The notes under the pieces: generated by a model
Databases searched by the model: none
Told to the model about the DNA's origin: nothing
Seen by the model: the letters and a program-made list of their open reading frames with translations, nothing else
Program-made: the position numbers and the translations under genes
NCBI GenBank assembly: GCA_009929775.1
Contig: RZZS01000013.1
Span: 1 to 47,059 of the forward strand
DNA: 47,059 nucleotides
Origin: Alphaproteobacteria bacterium
GTDB lineage: Bacteria; Pseudomonadota; Alphaproteobacteria; Micavibrionales; Micavibrionaceae
Direction: 5' to 3'
Part shown: positions 18,430 through 26,350 of the stretch, one piece after another
Layout: every line of letters starts with the position of its first letter
Numbering within the stretch: the first letter of the stretch is position 1

Positions 18430-19146
18430 CTAGAAGCTTCTCGATACCGTGAGGACGAGGCTCTGGTCGCATCCATCGGCGCATTCGTTCCGGTCGAGAT
18501 CCGTGTCGACCCACTGAAGGGCCAGATCGAAACCGTAGAAATTATAGCCTACACCGACATTATAATCCCAGTAATCCGGAACCCCGAATGCGACTTCGTC
18601 TTCGATGTCGTTGTAACCGGCATGAGCGGTCAGTTCAAACTCATAGGGAAGAGGAACGGAGATATCGGCATGCGGATACCAGAAATCTTCCGAGCTTGCG
18701 AAATAGTCTGGAGAGTAGTTAACCCCGGCGGCCACTTCCACGATTTCGAAATCATAGCTCAGGCTGCCAGCAACTTCGAAATAGTCGTAGTTGCGGTTAC
18801 CGTCCGCGCCCGGGTACCAGTAATAAATCGCGCCAAGATCGACGCCGATGCCGTTGAATTCCCCGGCCCAGCCGCCGTAACCGTCAATCTCGACCTGCGC
18901 GTCGGTAAAGTCGACCGTGGAACCCCATGTTCCGAGATAAATCCCGCTTTCGTGCTCCCAGTCAAACCCGCCCTGCAGGGCCCAGTGTTCGTCGGACTGG
19001 CTGATGCCGCGGAAGATATAGTTGTTCGTCAAAGCCACATTGGCTGACAGCTCGCCCGGCATTTCGCCGAATGGCTCCGCCGCGATTGCCGGCACGGATC
19101 CGCTCATCGCCACGAACATCGTGGCGGCTAAAAGTTTTCTGCTCAC
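18430..19146 (-). CDS. TorF-like putative outer-membrane porin
   Basis: A beta-barrel protein of about 238 residues with a signal peptide (SRKLLAATMFVAMSGSVPAIAA, cleavage near AIA-AEP). The mature start GELSANVALTNNYIFRGISQ is the hallmark of the TIGR02001/TorF family. Aromatic-rich alternating strands follow, ending in a C-terminal Phe (VLTVSRSF) as outer-membrane barrels do. A short Cys pair (NECADGCDQ) lies near the end. I prefer GTG 19146 because AGGAG is 8 bases upstream; ATG 19152 sits too close to it. The transport substrate is unknown. Confidence 0.82.
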   Translation of the reverse strand: MSRKLLAATMFVAMSGSVPAIAAEPFGEMPGELSANVALTNNYIFRGISQSDEHWALQGGFDWEHESGIYLGTWGSTVDFTDAQVEIDGYGGWAGEFNGIGVDLGAIYYWYPGADGNRNYDYFEVAGSLSYDFEIVEVAAGVNYSPDYFASSEDFWYPHADISVPLPYEFELTAHAGYNDIEDEVAFGVPDYWDYNVGVGYNFYGFDLALQWVDTDLDRNECADGCDQSLVLTVSRSF

Positions 19147-19251
19147 GCACATTTCTCCTGTCATTTGAAAGAGTCGATATGCGGAAAGGCTAGCCGCTTC
19201 TGATGCGATATGCAATGGAAGAAATGTAGACATGCGTGATTTGCATGCCAA

Positions 19252-19584
19252 CTACGAATGGCGATAAGGATCCATCGCTTTCGGAATGAGGGGCGGCCTG
19301 ACGCGACTTACGCGTCCGAAATCGAAATCGTAGGTTCCGTCCTTCCATATCCTGATAGTGACCGGCACAACCGAACCCGCGATCGACCGGGAGCGGAAAT
19401 CGAACGCTTCGACAAACTCCGCGGCATCGATTCCGTATGGATCGAGCCTTTCACGAATTACAAAAATAGAGGACCGACCATAACCGGCGCGCAGCCACAG
19501 CCTGACGATTCCGGCCAACTCGGAATCGTCGCGCAGGGGTCGCGCACTCTCGCGGTAAATTTGCTTTACCAGTCCTTTGATCAT
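19252..19584 (-). CDS. Small protein of unknown function
   Basis: About 110 residues from ATG 19584 (MIKGLVKQIYRESARPL). I do not recognise a family. It appears soluble and basic, mixed alpha/beta, with GRSSIFVIRERLDPYG in the middle and a Pro/Arg-rich C-terminus. The frame is open further upstream to 19701, but that part reads like non-coding sequence. The ribosome-binding site is weak. It precedes the porin gene on the same strand with a 105-bp gap. Confidence 0.5.
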   Translation of the reverse strand: MIKGLVKQIYRESARPLRDDSELAGIVRLWLRAGYGRSSIFVIRERLDPYGIDAAEFVEAFDFRSRSIAGSVVPVTIRIWKDGTYDFDFGRVSRVRPPLIPKAMDPYRHS

Positions 19585-19688
19585 AGCGGTTTCTGAAAAT
19601 GAACGATTACGCACACGCAGCCGGGGAGGGTACCTCCCTGCGGATATAAATAAGGGATTCCGGGTGGAGAAGTCAACGAGGAGGAGCC

Positions 19689-19723
19689 CTTTGGCAGGCA
19701 AGATTTTAGCCAGCCTGCCAAAG
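19689..19723 (-). terminator. Perfect 11-bp hairpin past leuA
   Basis: CTTTGGCAGGC (19689-19699) pairs exactly with GCCTGCCAAAG (19713-19723). It lies 49 bp beyond the leuA stop. No U-tract follows, so it may be a weak terminator or a 3'-end stabilising hairpin. Confidence 0.5.
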
Positions 19724-19771
19724 AGATAACAAAAGTTTCATATTTTTTGGACGTTTGGCGCTGCGGCCCCC

Positions 19772-21334
19772 TTACAAACTTTCATCCGGGGCACGCCGCT
19801 CCCGCTTGACCATCAGCTTGTTAAGAGCATGGAGATACGCGCGGCATGAAGCCACGAGCGTATCCGGATCGGCCCCCTGCCCGTTCACGGTCTTGCCATT
19901 TTCCTCAAGACGCACAGTCACTTCCGCCTGCGCGTCCGTGCCGCCGGTAATCGCGTGTACCTGGTAAAGAAGAAGCCGTGCTTCTTCGTGCGGACAAATC
20001 GCGCGTATCGCCTTGAAGATGGCGTCGACCGGGCCGTTGCCTTCGGCGCGTGCGCTCTTCGTCCCCCCCTCGACCTCTAGCGTCAGCTCGGCGCTTTGCG
20101 GTCCGGTCGAGCCAGCCACAACCTGCAGGCTGACAAACTTGATCTTGTCGCCGATACGCAAAATCTCGTCGTCGACGAGCGCCATGATGTCGTCGTCGAA
20201 CACCTGCTTCTTCTTGTCAGCGAGTCGCTTGAAGCGCGCGAATGCATCCTCGATGGCGTTGTCGCCGAGTTCGTAGCCGAGTTGCTTGAGCTTGTCCCTG
20301 AAGGCATGGCGACCCGAATGCTTGCCCATGACGAGTTCCGATTTCTTCAGACCGACGCTCTCGGGAGTCATGATTTCGTAGGTCTGCGCGTTCTTGAGCA
20401 TGCCGTCCTGATGGATGCCGCTCTCGTGCGCGAAAGCGTTCGCACCGACAATGGCCTTGTTCGGCTGGACGCTGAAACCGGTGATCGCAGAGAGCGCCCT
20501 CGATACCCTCGTAATCATCGTCGTCTCGATGCCGGTCTCGAACGGATAGACATCGGGCCGCGTGCGCATGGCCATAACGACTTCTTCCATCGCCGCGTTT
20601 CCAGCCCGCTCGCCGATACCGTTGACCGTGCATTCGATCTGCCGGGCGCCTGCCCGCACGCCTGCGAGCGAGTTCGCAACGCCAAGCCCCAGGTCATTGT
20701 GACAGTGAACCGACAAAATCGCCTTGTCGATATTCGGCACACGATTGCGCAGCATTTCAAACTGCGCCGCGTATTCAGCGGGCGTCGTATAGCCAACAGT
20801 GTCCGGAATGTTGATGGTCGTTGCGCCCGCCCTGATCGCGGCCTCGACGCACTGACACAGAAAGTCATCTTCGGTGCGGGACCCGTCCTCCGCCGACCAT
20901 TCGACATCGTCTGTGAGCGAACGCGCAAATGTGACACTCTCGACAATCGCGTCCAGCACCGCCTCGGGCGGCATCTGGAGTTTGTATTTCATGTGCAGCG
21001 GGCTTGTGGAGATGAAGGTGTGAATGCGGCGCTTCGGCGCGTCCTTGATCGCCTCGAAACTCGCCTCTATATCGCCCTTCTTCGCGCGGGCGAGACCGGC
21101 GATGGTTGCGTTCTTCACGGCGCGGGAAATTTCCTGCACGGCCTCGAAGTCGCCGGGCGAAGCGATTGGAAAACCCGCCTCGATGACATCGACGCCCATT
21201 TCATCGAGCAGGTGCGCCATGCGGACCTTTTCCTCGATATTCATCGAGCAGCCTGGAGACTGCTCGCCGTCGCGCAGGGTGGTATCGAAAATGATGATGC
21301 GGTCTTTGCCGCCGGATACGTGTTCAGTGGACAT
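19772..21334 (-). CDS. leuA: 2-isopropylmalate synthase
   Basis: First committed enzyme of leucine synthesis, condensing 2-oxoisovalerate with acetyl-CoA. The protein has 520 residues. The TIM-barrel signature is FDTTLRDGEQSPG (16-28), with metal ligands in SVHCHNDLGLGVANSLAG. The C-terminal regulatory (LeuA dimer) domain spans about 390-510 and carries GNGPVDAIFKAI. GAGGAAG lies about 10 bases before ATG 21334. A Leu-rich leader peptide and a long hairpin precede it, so leucine-dependent attenuation is likely. Confidence 0.97.
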   Translation of the reverse strand: MSTEHVSGGKDRIIIFDTTLRDGEQSPGCSMNIEEKVRMAHLLDEMGVDVIEAGFPIASPGDFEAVQEISRAVKNATIAGLARAKKGDIEASFEAIKDAPKRRIHTFISTSPLHMKYKLQMPPEAVLDAIVESVTFARSLTDDVEWSAEDGSRTEDDFLCQCVEAAIRAGATTINIPDTVGYTTPAEYAAQFEMLRNRVPNIDKAILSVHCHNDLGLGVANSLAGVRAGARQIECTVNGIGERAGNAAMEEVVMAMRTRPDVYPFETGIETTMITRVSRALSAITGFSVQPNKAIVGANAFAHESGIHQDGMLKNAQTYEIMTPESVGLKKSELVMGKHSGRHAFRDKLKQLGYELGDNAIEDAFARFKRLADKKKQVFDDDIMALVDDEILRIGDKIKFVSLQVVAGSTGPQSAELTLEVEGGTKSARAEGNGPVDAIFKAIRAICPHEEARLLLYQVHAITGGTDAQAEVTVRLEENGKTVNGQGADPDTLVASCRAYLHALNKLMVKRERRAPDESL

Positions 21335-21390
21335 AGCTCTGGTGCTTCCTCTTGCCGAAAGATTGATAATCGAATTTTTCCGTTAGGAGA

Positions 21391-21442
21391 AGCCCCTGAA
21401 TGCCGGGCGAGCGTGAATGGTCAGCCCTCACATCCAGGGGCT
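21391..21442 (-). promoter_or_regulatory. Attenuator hairpin of leuA
   Basis: In the mRNA sense, AGCCCCTG (21442-21435) pairs perfectly with CAGGGGCT (21398-21391). The first arm overlaps the last sense codons of the leader peptide, so ribosome position on the Leu codons could decide whether the stem forms. The stem lacks an immediate U-run, so the exact terminator/antiterminator partners need RNA folding. Confidence 0.6.
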
Positions 21443-21487
21443 GATAAGTCGCAGAAGAAGCAGGTTCTGACGGTCGCTCGTGTCCAT
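21428..21487 (-). CDS. leuA leader peptide (leucine attenuator)
   Basis: A 19-residue reading frame, MDTSDRQNLLLLRLISPWM, from ATG 21487 to TGA 21428. It has five Leu codons, four in a row, and ends 93 bp before leuA. This is the classic form of an amino-acid attenuator peptide: ribosome stalling at Leu codons when charged tRNA-Leu is scarce would favour leuA expression. I see no Shine-Dalgarno sequence. A promoter-like -10 ends only 9 bases before the ATG, so the mRNA may be almost leaderless. Confidence 0.75.
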   Translation of the reverse strand: MDTSDRQNLLLLRLISPWM

Positions 21488-21496
21488 AGAAATTTT

Positions 21497-21524
21497 TATA
21501 TACAAAACAGCGCCGCAAAAACAA
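21497..21524 (-). promoter_or_regulatory. Promoter of the leuA leader
   Basis: In minus-strand sense, TTGTTT (21524-21519), a 16-bp spacer and TATATA (21502-21497) lie just before the leader-peptide ATG at 21487. Confidence 0.5.
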
Positions 21525-21629
21525 TCACTAAATTCGAAACGCACCCCTTTCCCCGTGCGCTGGCTGCGAACGTTTTAACCTTTGGGCCGTTAGACCGGGA
21601 AAGCGAAACCAGTTCGAGGACAGACGGCG

Positions 21630-21887
21630 ATGGACAGCCGCATCCCAGCCTACGGCGTGTGGCACGCGCGCGTGCCGCTACGGCACCACGGCATCGACCT
21701 CGTCCCGCGCGGCGAGAAAAACCCGCGTACGCTCGCCTCATGGCGCAGCGCACCCGAAGCGGGGCGCGAAACGATCATCGTCGACGAGAAGGGCCTCAAA
21801 ACCCGCATCACCCGCACCGTGCCACGCCCAGGCGAAGACTACGCCGCCGCCGAGATGCGCGGCCACCTCGTGGATATGGAGGTCTAG
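21630..21887 (+). CDS. Small protein of unknown function (first of a pair)
   Basis: An 85-residue basic protein beginning MDSRIPAYGVWHARVPLRHH. I do not recognise a family and see no signal peptide or membrane segment. A GAGG sequence lies about 10 bases upstream. Its C-terminus RGHLVDMEV resembles that of the next gene, REHFVDIEA, suggesting that the two tails share a role. The strong ribosome-binding site of the second gene (GGAGGT) is inside the last codons of this one, so they form a two-gene operon. Confidence 0.6.
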   Translation: MDSRIPAYGVWHARVPLRHHGIDLVPRGEKNPRTLASWRSAPEAGRETIIVDEKGLKTRITRTVPRPGEDYAAAEMRGHLVDMEV

Positions 21888-21890
21888 AAC

Positions 21891-22040
21891 ATGCCGATCC
21901 CGATCCGCCCCATTGACACGCCCTTCTTCCAGAACAAGCGTCTGCGCAATCCGCACTCGACCATCCGCACGCCGAAAAAAGGCCGCGAACTCGCAAGCGA
22001 AGACCCGAAACGCGAGCATTTCGTGGATATTGAAGCTTAA
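21891..22040 (+). CDS. 49-residue protein of unknown function (second of a pair)
   Basis: Starts at ATG 21891, 3 bp after the previous stop, with GGAGGT at a spacing of 8 bases. It encodes MPIPIRPIDTPFFQNKRLRN and onward, and ends REHFVDIEA. It is basic, Pro-rich and probably lacks a large folded domain. Its last nine residues match the tail of the upstream protein at five positions with conservative changes elsewhere. The good ribosome-binding site and tight spacing support translation. Confidence 0.55.
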   Translation: MPIPIRPIDTPFFQNKRLRNPHSTIRTPKKGRELASEDPKREHFVDIEA

Positions 22041-22060
22041 GACCGACGCCAGCCTTTTCC

Positions 22061-22169
22061 GTCATCCCGAGCGAGGCGGCAAAGCCGCCGACGAGGGATA
22101 TTTATCCGCATTCTCCCCGTTGCACGAGATCCCTCGTCGCCCGGCGAAGCCGGGCTCTGTCCGGATGAC
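22061..22169. repeat. Dispersed stem-loop repeat (GTCATCC...GGATGAC)
   Basis: Outer arms GTCATCC (22061-) and GGATGAC (-22169) enclose CGACGAGGGAT and ATCCCTCGTCG, which pair in the middle, and each side has its own small hairpin (GGCGGCAAAGCCGCC; CCCGGCGAAGCCGGG). This is a typical alphaproteobacterial extragenic palindromic element. It is related in sequence type to the window ends and to 26067-26098. Confidence 0.8.
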
Positions 22170-22185
22170 AAAGGGAGGCGGCGCG

Positions 22186-22917
22186 GTGGATATCCCTTGC
22201 CCCTGCCCTACCCTATTTCAGATGAAAAATAAAACGCGCCGGATTTTGATTCTTGCGCCTGGGGCGGCGGTGCTGGTCGGCATCGCGCTGGCCGTCGGTT
22301 TTGCGCTAGACTGGGAAAGCCCGGTGAGCCGGGACGAACTGCGGGCGTTTCTCGAACGGGCGCACGGCACGCCGTGGGCGTTTCCGCTGGTGCTCGCCGT
22401 GTTCGTCGTTGGAGGTTTCGTCATGTTCCCGGTTACGGTCATGAACCTCGTCTCGGCGATGGTGTTCGGGCCGCTCTGGGGCGTACTCTATGCGCTGGCC
22501 GGAGCGATGCTCTCGGCAGCGATCATGTTCCGGGTCGGCGAACTTCTGGGCAGGAGGCATTTGCGGAAACTCATGGGTCGGCGGCTCCGGAAGATTGACG
22601 AAGCGCTCAGGAATTCCGGCATCGCAGGGATGACGGCGATCCGTTTCGTGCCGATCGCGCCCTACGGGGCGATGAACCTCGCGGCGGGCGTATCGTCGAT
22701 TACGTTTACGGTTTTCATCTTCGGAACGCTGTTCTCGCTGATCCCCGGCGCGGTCGCGCGCGGGTTCGTTGGCGACTCGCTGACGCAGATCGTTCTCGAA
22801 CCGACGCCGGAATCGGCCGCCTATCTCGCGGCCGGTCTGGCCGGGTGGGGCTTCGTGATTGTCGCCACGCACCACCTGGCCCGAAAGCTCGGGAAGCGGG
22901 AAGAAGCGCGAACGTAA
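22186..22917 (+). CDS. VTT/TVP38-TMEM64 family membrane protein
   Basis: Integral membrane protein of about 243 residues of the DedA/VTT superfamily, members of which act in lipid scrambling or undecaprenyl-phosphate recycling. The core VTT region is visible: FVMFPVTVMNLVSAMVFGPL, then AMLSAAIMFRVGELLGRR, and the second re-entrant motif RFVPIAPYGAMNLAAGVSSI. Five or six hydrophobic segments span it. I take GTG 22186 because AAGGGAGG lies 7 bases upstream; ATG 22222 is the alternative. Its 3' end meets the opposing Cys/His-rich gene after 11 bp. Confidence 0.85.
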   Translation: MDIPCPCPTLFQMKNKTRRILILAPGAAVLVGIALAVGFALDWESPVSRDELRAFLERAHGTPWAFPLVLAVFVVGGFVMFPVTVMNLVSAMVFGPLWGVLYALAGAMLSAAIMFRVGELLGRRHLRKLMGRRLRKIDEALRNSGIAGMTAIRFVPIAPYGAMNLAAGVSSITFTVFIFGTLFSLIPGAVARGFVGDSLTQIVLEPTPESAAYLAAGLAGWGFVIVATHHLARKLGKREEART

Positions 22918-22928
22918 GGCTTCGCTTA

Positions 22929-23174
22929 TTAATGCTTCCCGCCGCAGCAACCGCCGCCGCCGGGAGTCGTTACGTCGTCGTCCTCGTCGGCGTGGGAATG
23001 CTGGTGTCCATGACCGCCGCAGCAGCCACCATGGGAAACTCCCGGCCCCGCACCGTGCTTGTCTTCGTGCGCGCGCCCTTCGCCGCCGCAGCACCCTTCT
23101 TTCTTCTCTTCCTTCTTCTGACCGCCGCAGCAGCCGGTGTCTTCCGTCTTTGAACGCTTGAAAAGGCCGAACAT
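22929..23174 (-). CDS. Cys/His-rich small protein with four CCGG motifs
   Basis: An 81-residue protein with the tetrapeptide CCGG four times (15-18, 28-31, 51-54, 76-79) and eight His, four of them in HGHQHSH right after the third motif. The linkers are Lys/Glu or Asp/Gly rich and probably flexible. It has no signal peptide, so it is cytoplasmic. Such density of vicinal Cys and His suggests metal binding, storage or delivery (Cu, Zn or Ni), but I cannot name a family. A strong AAGGAGA site precedes ATG 23174, and the gene is divergent from guaA. Confidence 0.75.
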   Translation of the reverse strand: MFGLFKRSKTEDTGCCGGQKKEEKKEGCCGGEGRAHEDKHGAGPGVSHGGCCGGHGHQHSHADEDDDVTTPGGGGCCGGKH

Positions 23175-23333
23175 CTGGTTGTCTCCTTCCTGATAAACCG
23201 TACCGATTGTACCCGTTTTTCAAGCCGCTTGCACTTCTATTTGCTGTCCCTCCCGCCGCGTTTGCCTTTGCGCGCAAAAACTTGTATGAGAAAAATCACT
23301 CCCGGTAACCCCTTTTGCGCGAACAGGAAGCCC

Positions 23334-24923
23334 ATGACCGCCGACAGCCAGACCTCCCCCGAAATCACGCAGCATCACGACCGCATTCTCATTCTCGATT
23401 TCGGCTCGCAGGTCACGCAGCTGATCGCTCGCCGGGTCCGCGAAAGCGGCGTGTATTGCGAGATCTGGCCGTTCAATCACGCGGACGAGGCTCGCATCCG
23501 GTCCTTCGCGCCCAAGGGCGTCATTCTTTCGGGCGGGCCGTGCAGCGTCACCGAAGACGGGTCTCCCCGCGCGCCGGAGGGGCTGTTCGAGATGAACCTG
23601 CCGCTGCTCGGCATCTGTTACGGCCAGCAGACGATGGTCGAACAACTCGGCGGCAGGGTCGCAGGCAGCGACCACCGCGAGTTCGGGCGGGCTTACGTGG
23701 ACGTGCTCGACGAAACGCCGATCACCAAAGGGCTTTGGGAGAAAGGCGCGCACGAACAGGTCTGGATGAGCCACGGCGACCGCGTCGAGCACCTCCCCGA
23801 AGGTTTCCGCATCATCGGCAGGAGCGAGGGCGCGCCCTTCGCATTCGTCGCCGACGAGGCGCGCGGGTTTTACGGTGTGCAGTTCCACCCGGAAGTCGTT
23901 CACACGCCCCACGGCGCGCAGCTTCTCAGGAACTTCACGCACGGGGTCTGCGGCTGTGCGGGCGACTGGACCATGGCCGCCTTCAAGGCCGAAGCGATTG
24001 AGAAAATCCGCGCGCAGGTCGGCGGCGCAAAGGTTATTTGCGGCCTTTCGGGCGGCGTGGATTCGAGCGTCACGGCCGTGCTCCTGCACGAGGCGATCGG
24101 CGATCAACTGACCTGTATCTATGTCGATACCGGCATGATGCGCGCGGGCGAGTCGGAACAGGTCGTCGCGCTCTTCAAAAACCATTACAACATCCCGCTC
24201 ATTCACGAGGATGCGAGCGCGCTGTTCCTCGGCAAGCTCGAGGGCGTGAGCGACCCTGAAAAGAAGCGCAAAATCATCGGCGGCACGTTCATCGACGTGT
24301 TCGATGACTGCGCGAAGCGGATCGGCGGCGCGGATTTCCTCGCGCAAGGCACGCTCTATCCGGACGTGATCGAGAGCGTCAGCTTTACCGGCGGCCCCTC
24401 TGTCACAATCAAAAGCCACCACAATGTCGGCGGCCTGCCAGAGCGCATGAACATGAAGCTCGTGGAACCCTTGCGCGAGCTGTTCAAGGACGAGGTGCGC
24501 GCCCTTGGCATCGAGCTCGGCATGCACGAGGATTTCGTCAAGCGCCACCCCTTCCCGGGCCCGGGCCTCGCCATCCGCATCCCCGGCGATATCACCGGCG
24601 AAAAGCTCGACATCCTGCGCAAGGCCGACAAAATCTTTATCGAGGAAATCCGCAGCGCGGGGCTGTACGACGCGATCTGGCAGGCCTTTGCCGTTTTATT
24701 GCCGGTGAAGACCGTAGGCGTGATGGGCGACTCGCGTTCCTATGATTACGTCTGCGCCCTGCGGGCGGTCACAAGCACCGACGGCATGACCGCCGACTAC
24801 TACCATTTCGACCACGAGTTTTTAGGCCGCGTCGCGAATAGAATCGTGAATGAAGTGCGGGGGATAAACCGCGTGGTTTACGACATCACGAGTAAACCGC
24901 CGGGGACGATTGAGTGGGAGTGA
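23334..24923 (+). CDS. guaA: GMP synthase (glutamine-hydrolysing)
   Basis: Converts XMP to GMP using ATP and glutamine, the last step of guanine nucleotide synthesis. The protein has 529 residues. The glutamine amidotransferase domain has Cys95 in LLGICYGQQ and the His-Glu pair in VQFHPEV. The ATP-pyrophosphatase domain has [10 protein letters not shown]. The C-terminal dimerisation region includes [12 protein letters not shown] and ends TIEWE. The start is ATG 23334, with AGGAAG before it. An accessory alarmone synthetase gene begins 5 bp after its stop. Confidence 0.97.
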   Translation: MTADSQTSPEITQHHDRILILDFGSQVTQLIARRVRESGVYCEIWPFNHADEARIRSFAPKGVILSGGPCSVTEDGSPRAPEGLFEMNLPLLGICYGQQTMVEQLGGRVAGSDHREFGRAYVDVLDETPITKGLWEKGAHEQVWMSHGDRVEHLPEGFRIIGRSEGAPFAFVADEARGFYGVQFHPEVVHTPHGAQLLRNFTHGVCGCAGDWTMAAFKAEAIEKIRAQVGGAKVICGLSGGVDSSVTAVLLHEAIGDQLTCIYVDTGMMRAGESEQVVALFKNHYNIPLIHEDASALFLGKLEGVSDPEKKRKIIGGTFIDVFDDCAKRIGGADFLAQGTLYPDVIESVSFTGGPSVTIKSHHNVGGLPERMNMKLVEPLRELFKDEVRALGIELGMHEDFVKRHPFPGPGLAIRIPGDITGEKLDILRKADKIFIEEIRSAGLYDAIWQAFAVLLPVKTVGVMGDSRSYDYVCALRAVTSTDGMTADYYHFDHEFLGRVANRIVNEVRGINRVVYDITSKPPGTIEWE

Positions 24924-24928
24924 GGGGG

Positions 24929-25957
24929 ATGTCACGCGACATTTATCCGCAGTATTCCAATACACGGATTAACAATGCGGGAAAAAAGGTTCGAGACGGC
25001 GTGGAATGTCTGGACGACCTTGTCATTATCGAAAATTGGAGAGCTTCGCATAATCACGTTTTGAACACATGGCAGGCTAGCTTAAGGAATCGCATCAGAA
25101 GCAAAGACGTCGTCTTCGCTCAGCGTCTTAAACGACGAATAACTATTTTCGATAAATTGCGAAGAGAGCCCACGATGGCCCTTTCGAACATGCATGATGT
25201 TGCGGGTTGTCGTTTAATATTTCCTAACATTCAGAAGCTAGAGGATTTTCGTAGGAATATACACGAGAAAAATCGATTTAAGCATAAGCTCTATAGAGAC
25301 GGTGACGACCCCTACAACTATATCCTGAACCCTAGAGCAAGCGGATATCGAAGCATTCACGATGTCTATATCTACAAATCTCAGCATAAAGGGGGGAAAC
25401 CATGGGACGGCTTGAAAGTTGAGATTCAGTACCGGACGAGCAAGCAACACTCTTGGGCAACCGCGGTCGAAATAGCCGGGGCGCTAACAGGAAATCATTC
25501 TAAATTTGGACAAGGGAGCGAGGAGCAAAAAGAATTTTTTCGCTTGTCGAGCGAACTCATCGCAAGGGCACATGAAGGACTACACTCATGCTACCCTGAT
25601 TTGTCAAACGCGAATTTGATTAGCGACCTAAAAGAACTGGATGGGCAGTTACGCTTACTTAGGTACCTTGAAACATTGCAAATTATTTCAGTAAAGGTAC
25701 CGAAGAAGCGGAAGGCGCTTATACTGATGTCTCGCCAGCAGGAAGGGAAGTTCAAAATCACAATTCGAAGCTTTGACTCCATGCCGCAAGCTACAAGGGT
25801 CTACTTCGAACTCGAGAAGACTATCTTAGAATCCGATGATCTTGTTCTTGTCCGATCAGATACGAACGAGGGCATCAAAAATGCTTTTAAGAATTATTTT
25901 TCCGATGCGGGTGATTTTGTAAGATTGGTCCGAAGCGGAGTTGAAATTCTTAGTTAG
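24929..25957 (+). CDS. Synthetase-only RelA/SpoT domain protein
   Basis: A 342-residue protein with a lone (p)ppGpp-synthetase-type nucleotidyltransferase domain (about 35-185) and no HD hydrolase, TGS or ACT domain. Conserved positions are present: a basic helix KRRITIFDKLRRE, Asp90 (MHDVAGCRL), the G-loop GYRSIH with Tyr140 and His144, and Glu165 in VEIQYRT, so it looks active. The C-terminal half (190-342) is helical at first, then an unrecognised domain. The gene is clearly richer in A/T than guaA and mscS around it, a sign of transfer. It could be a small alarmone synthetase or a toxic SAS of a defence system; no separate antitoxin gene is seen. GAGGGGG precedes ATG 24929. Confidence 0.85.
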   Translation: MSRDIYPQYSNTRINNAGKKVRDGVECLDDLVIIENWRASHNHVLNTWQASLRNRIRSKDVVFAQRLKRRITIFDKLRREPTMALSNMHDVAGCRLIFPNIQKLEDFRRNIHEKNRFKHKLYRDGDDPYNYILNPRASGYRSIHDVYIYKSQHKGGKPWDGLKVEIQYRTSKQHSWATAVEIAGALTGNHSKFGQGSEEQKEFFRLSSELIARAHEGLHSCYPDLSNANLISDLKELDGQLRLLRYLETLQIISVKVPKKRKALILMSRQQEGKFKITIRSFDSMPQATRVYFELEKTILESDDLVLVRSDTNEGIKNAFKNYFSDAGDFVRLVRSGVEILS

Positions 25958-26340
25958 GCCTCGCGGCCCTCCTCGCAATGACGGATGTAAGGACAGCGTG
26001 TATTTTCTTTTAACCACGAAGCCGCTTCGCTCCACGACGAACACGAAGAACACAAAGTTCCCCTCCAGTCATCCCGAACGCTTTAGCGGAGGGATCATTA
26101 TAGCAAGCCAGGGGCAAAGATTCCTCGTCGCTCCGTTCCATCGGAAGGACAGGGCGCTGCCCTCTTCGCGCCTTCGCGTCTTTGCGATTCATATTTCTTC
26201 CACACAGAGACCACGGAAGGCACAGAGCGGGCCGGGTTCTCCCGTCCGGGTTCTCTGTGCAGCGAAGGGAAAAACTTCAGGACATCCCTCCGGAACCGAG
26301 CGGCGCGCCGACCGGTTACCCTTGTTTCCGCGTATGTCCC
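25958..26340. repeat. Patchwork of dispersed intergenic repeats
   Basis: No gene. Several repeat types lie end to end: the CCTCGCAATGACG type at 25960-25985, a CCACGAAG/CACGAAGAACACAAAG stretch at 26011-26060, the GTCATCCCGAACG type at 26067-26098, CTTCGCGTCTTTGCG near 26171-26186, and CACAGAGACCACGG...CACAGAG paired with CTCTGTG at about 26200-26256. All are types of extragenic repeats found in many bacterial genomes. Confidence 0.6.
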
Positions 26341-26350
26341 GGAGGAAGTT

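Noticed and set aside
20096-21916. 606-residue frame opposite leuA
   Set aside because: It reads through leuA and its attenuator on the wrong strand and shows no domain.
23220-24548. 442-residue frame opposite guaA
   Set aside because: Shadow of guaA; no motif and it runs across the guaA upstream region.
25958-26340. CRISPR array
   Set aside because: The repeated words are of different types and irregularly spaced, with no constant repeat-spacer pattern and no cas genes.
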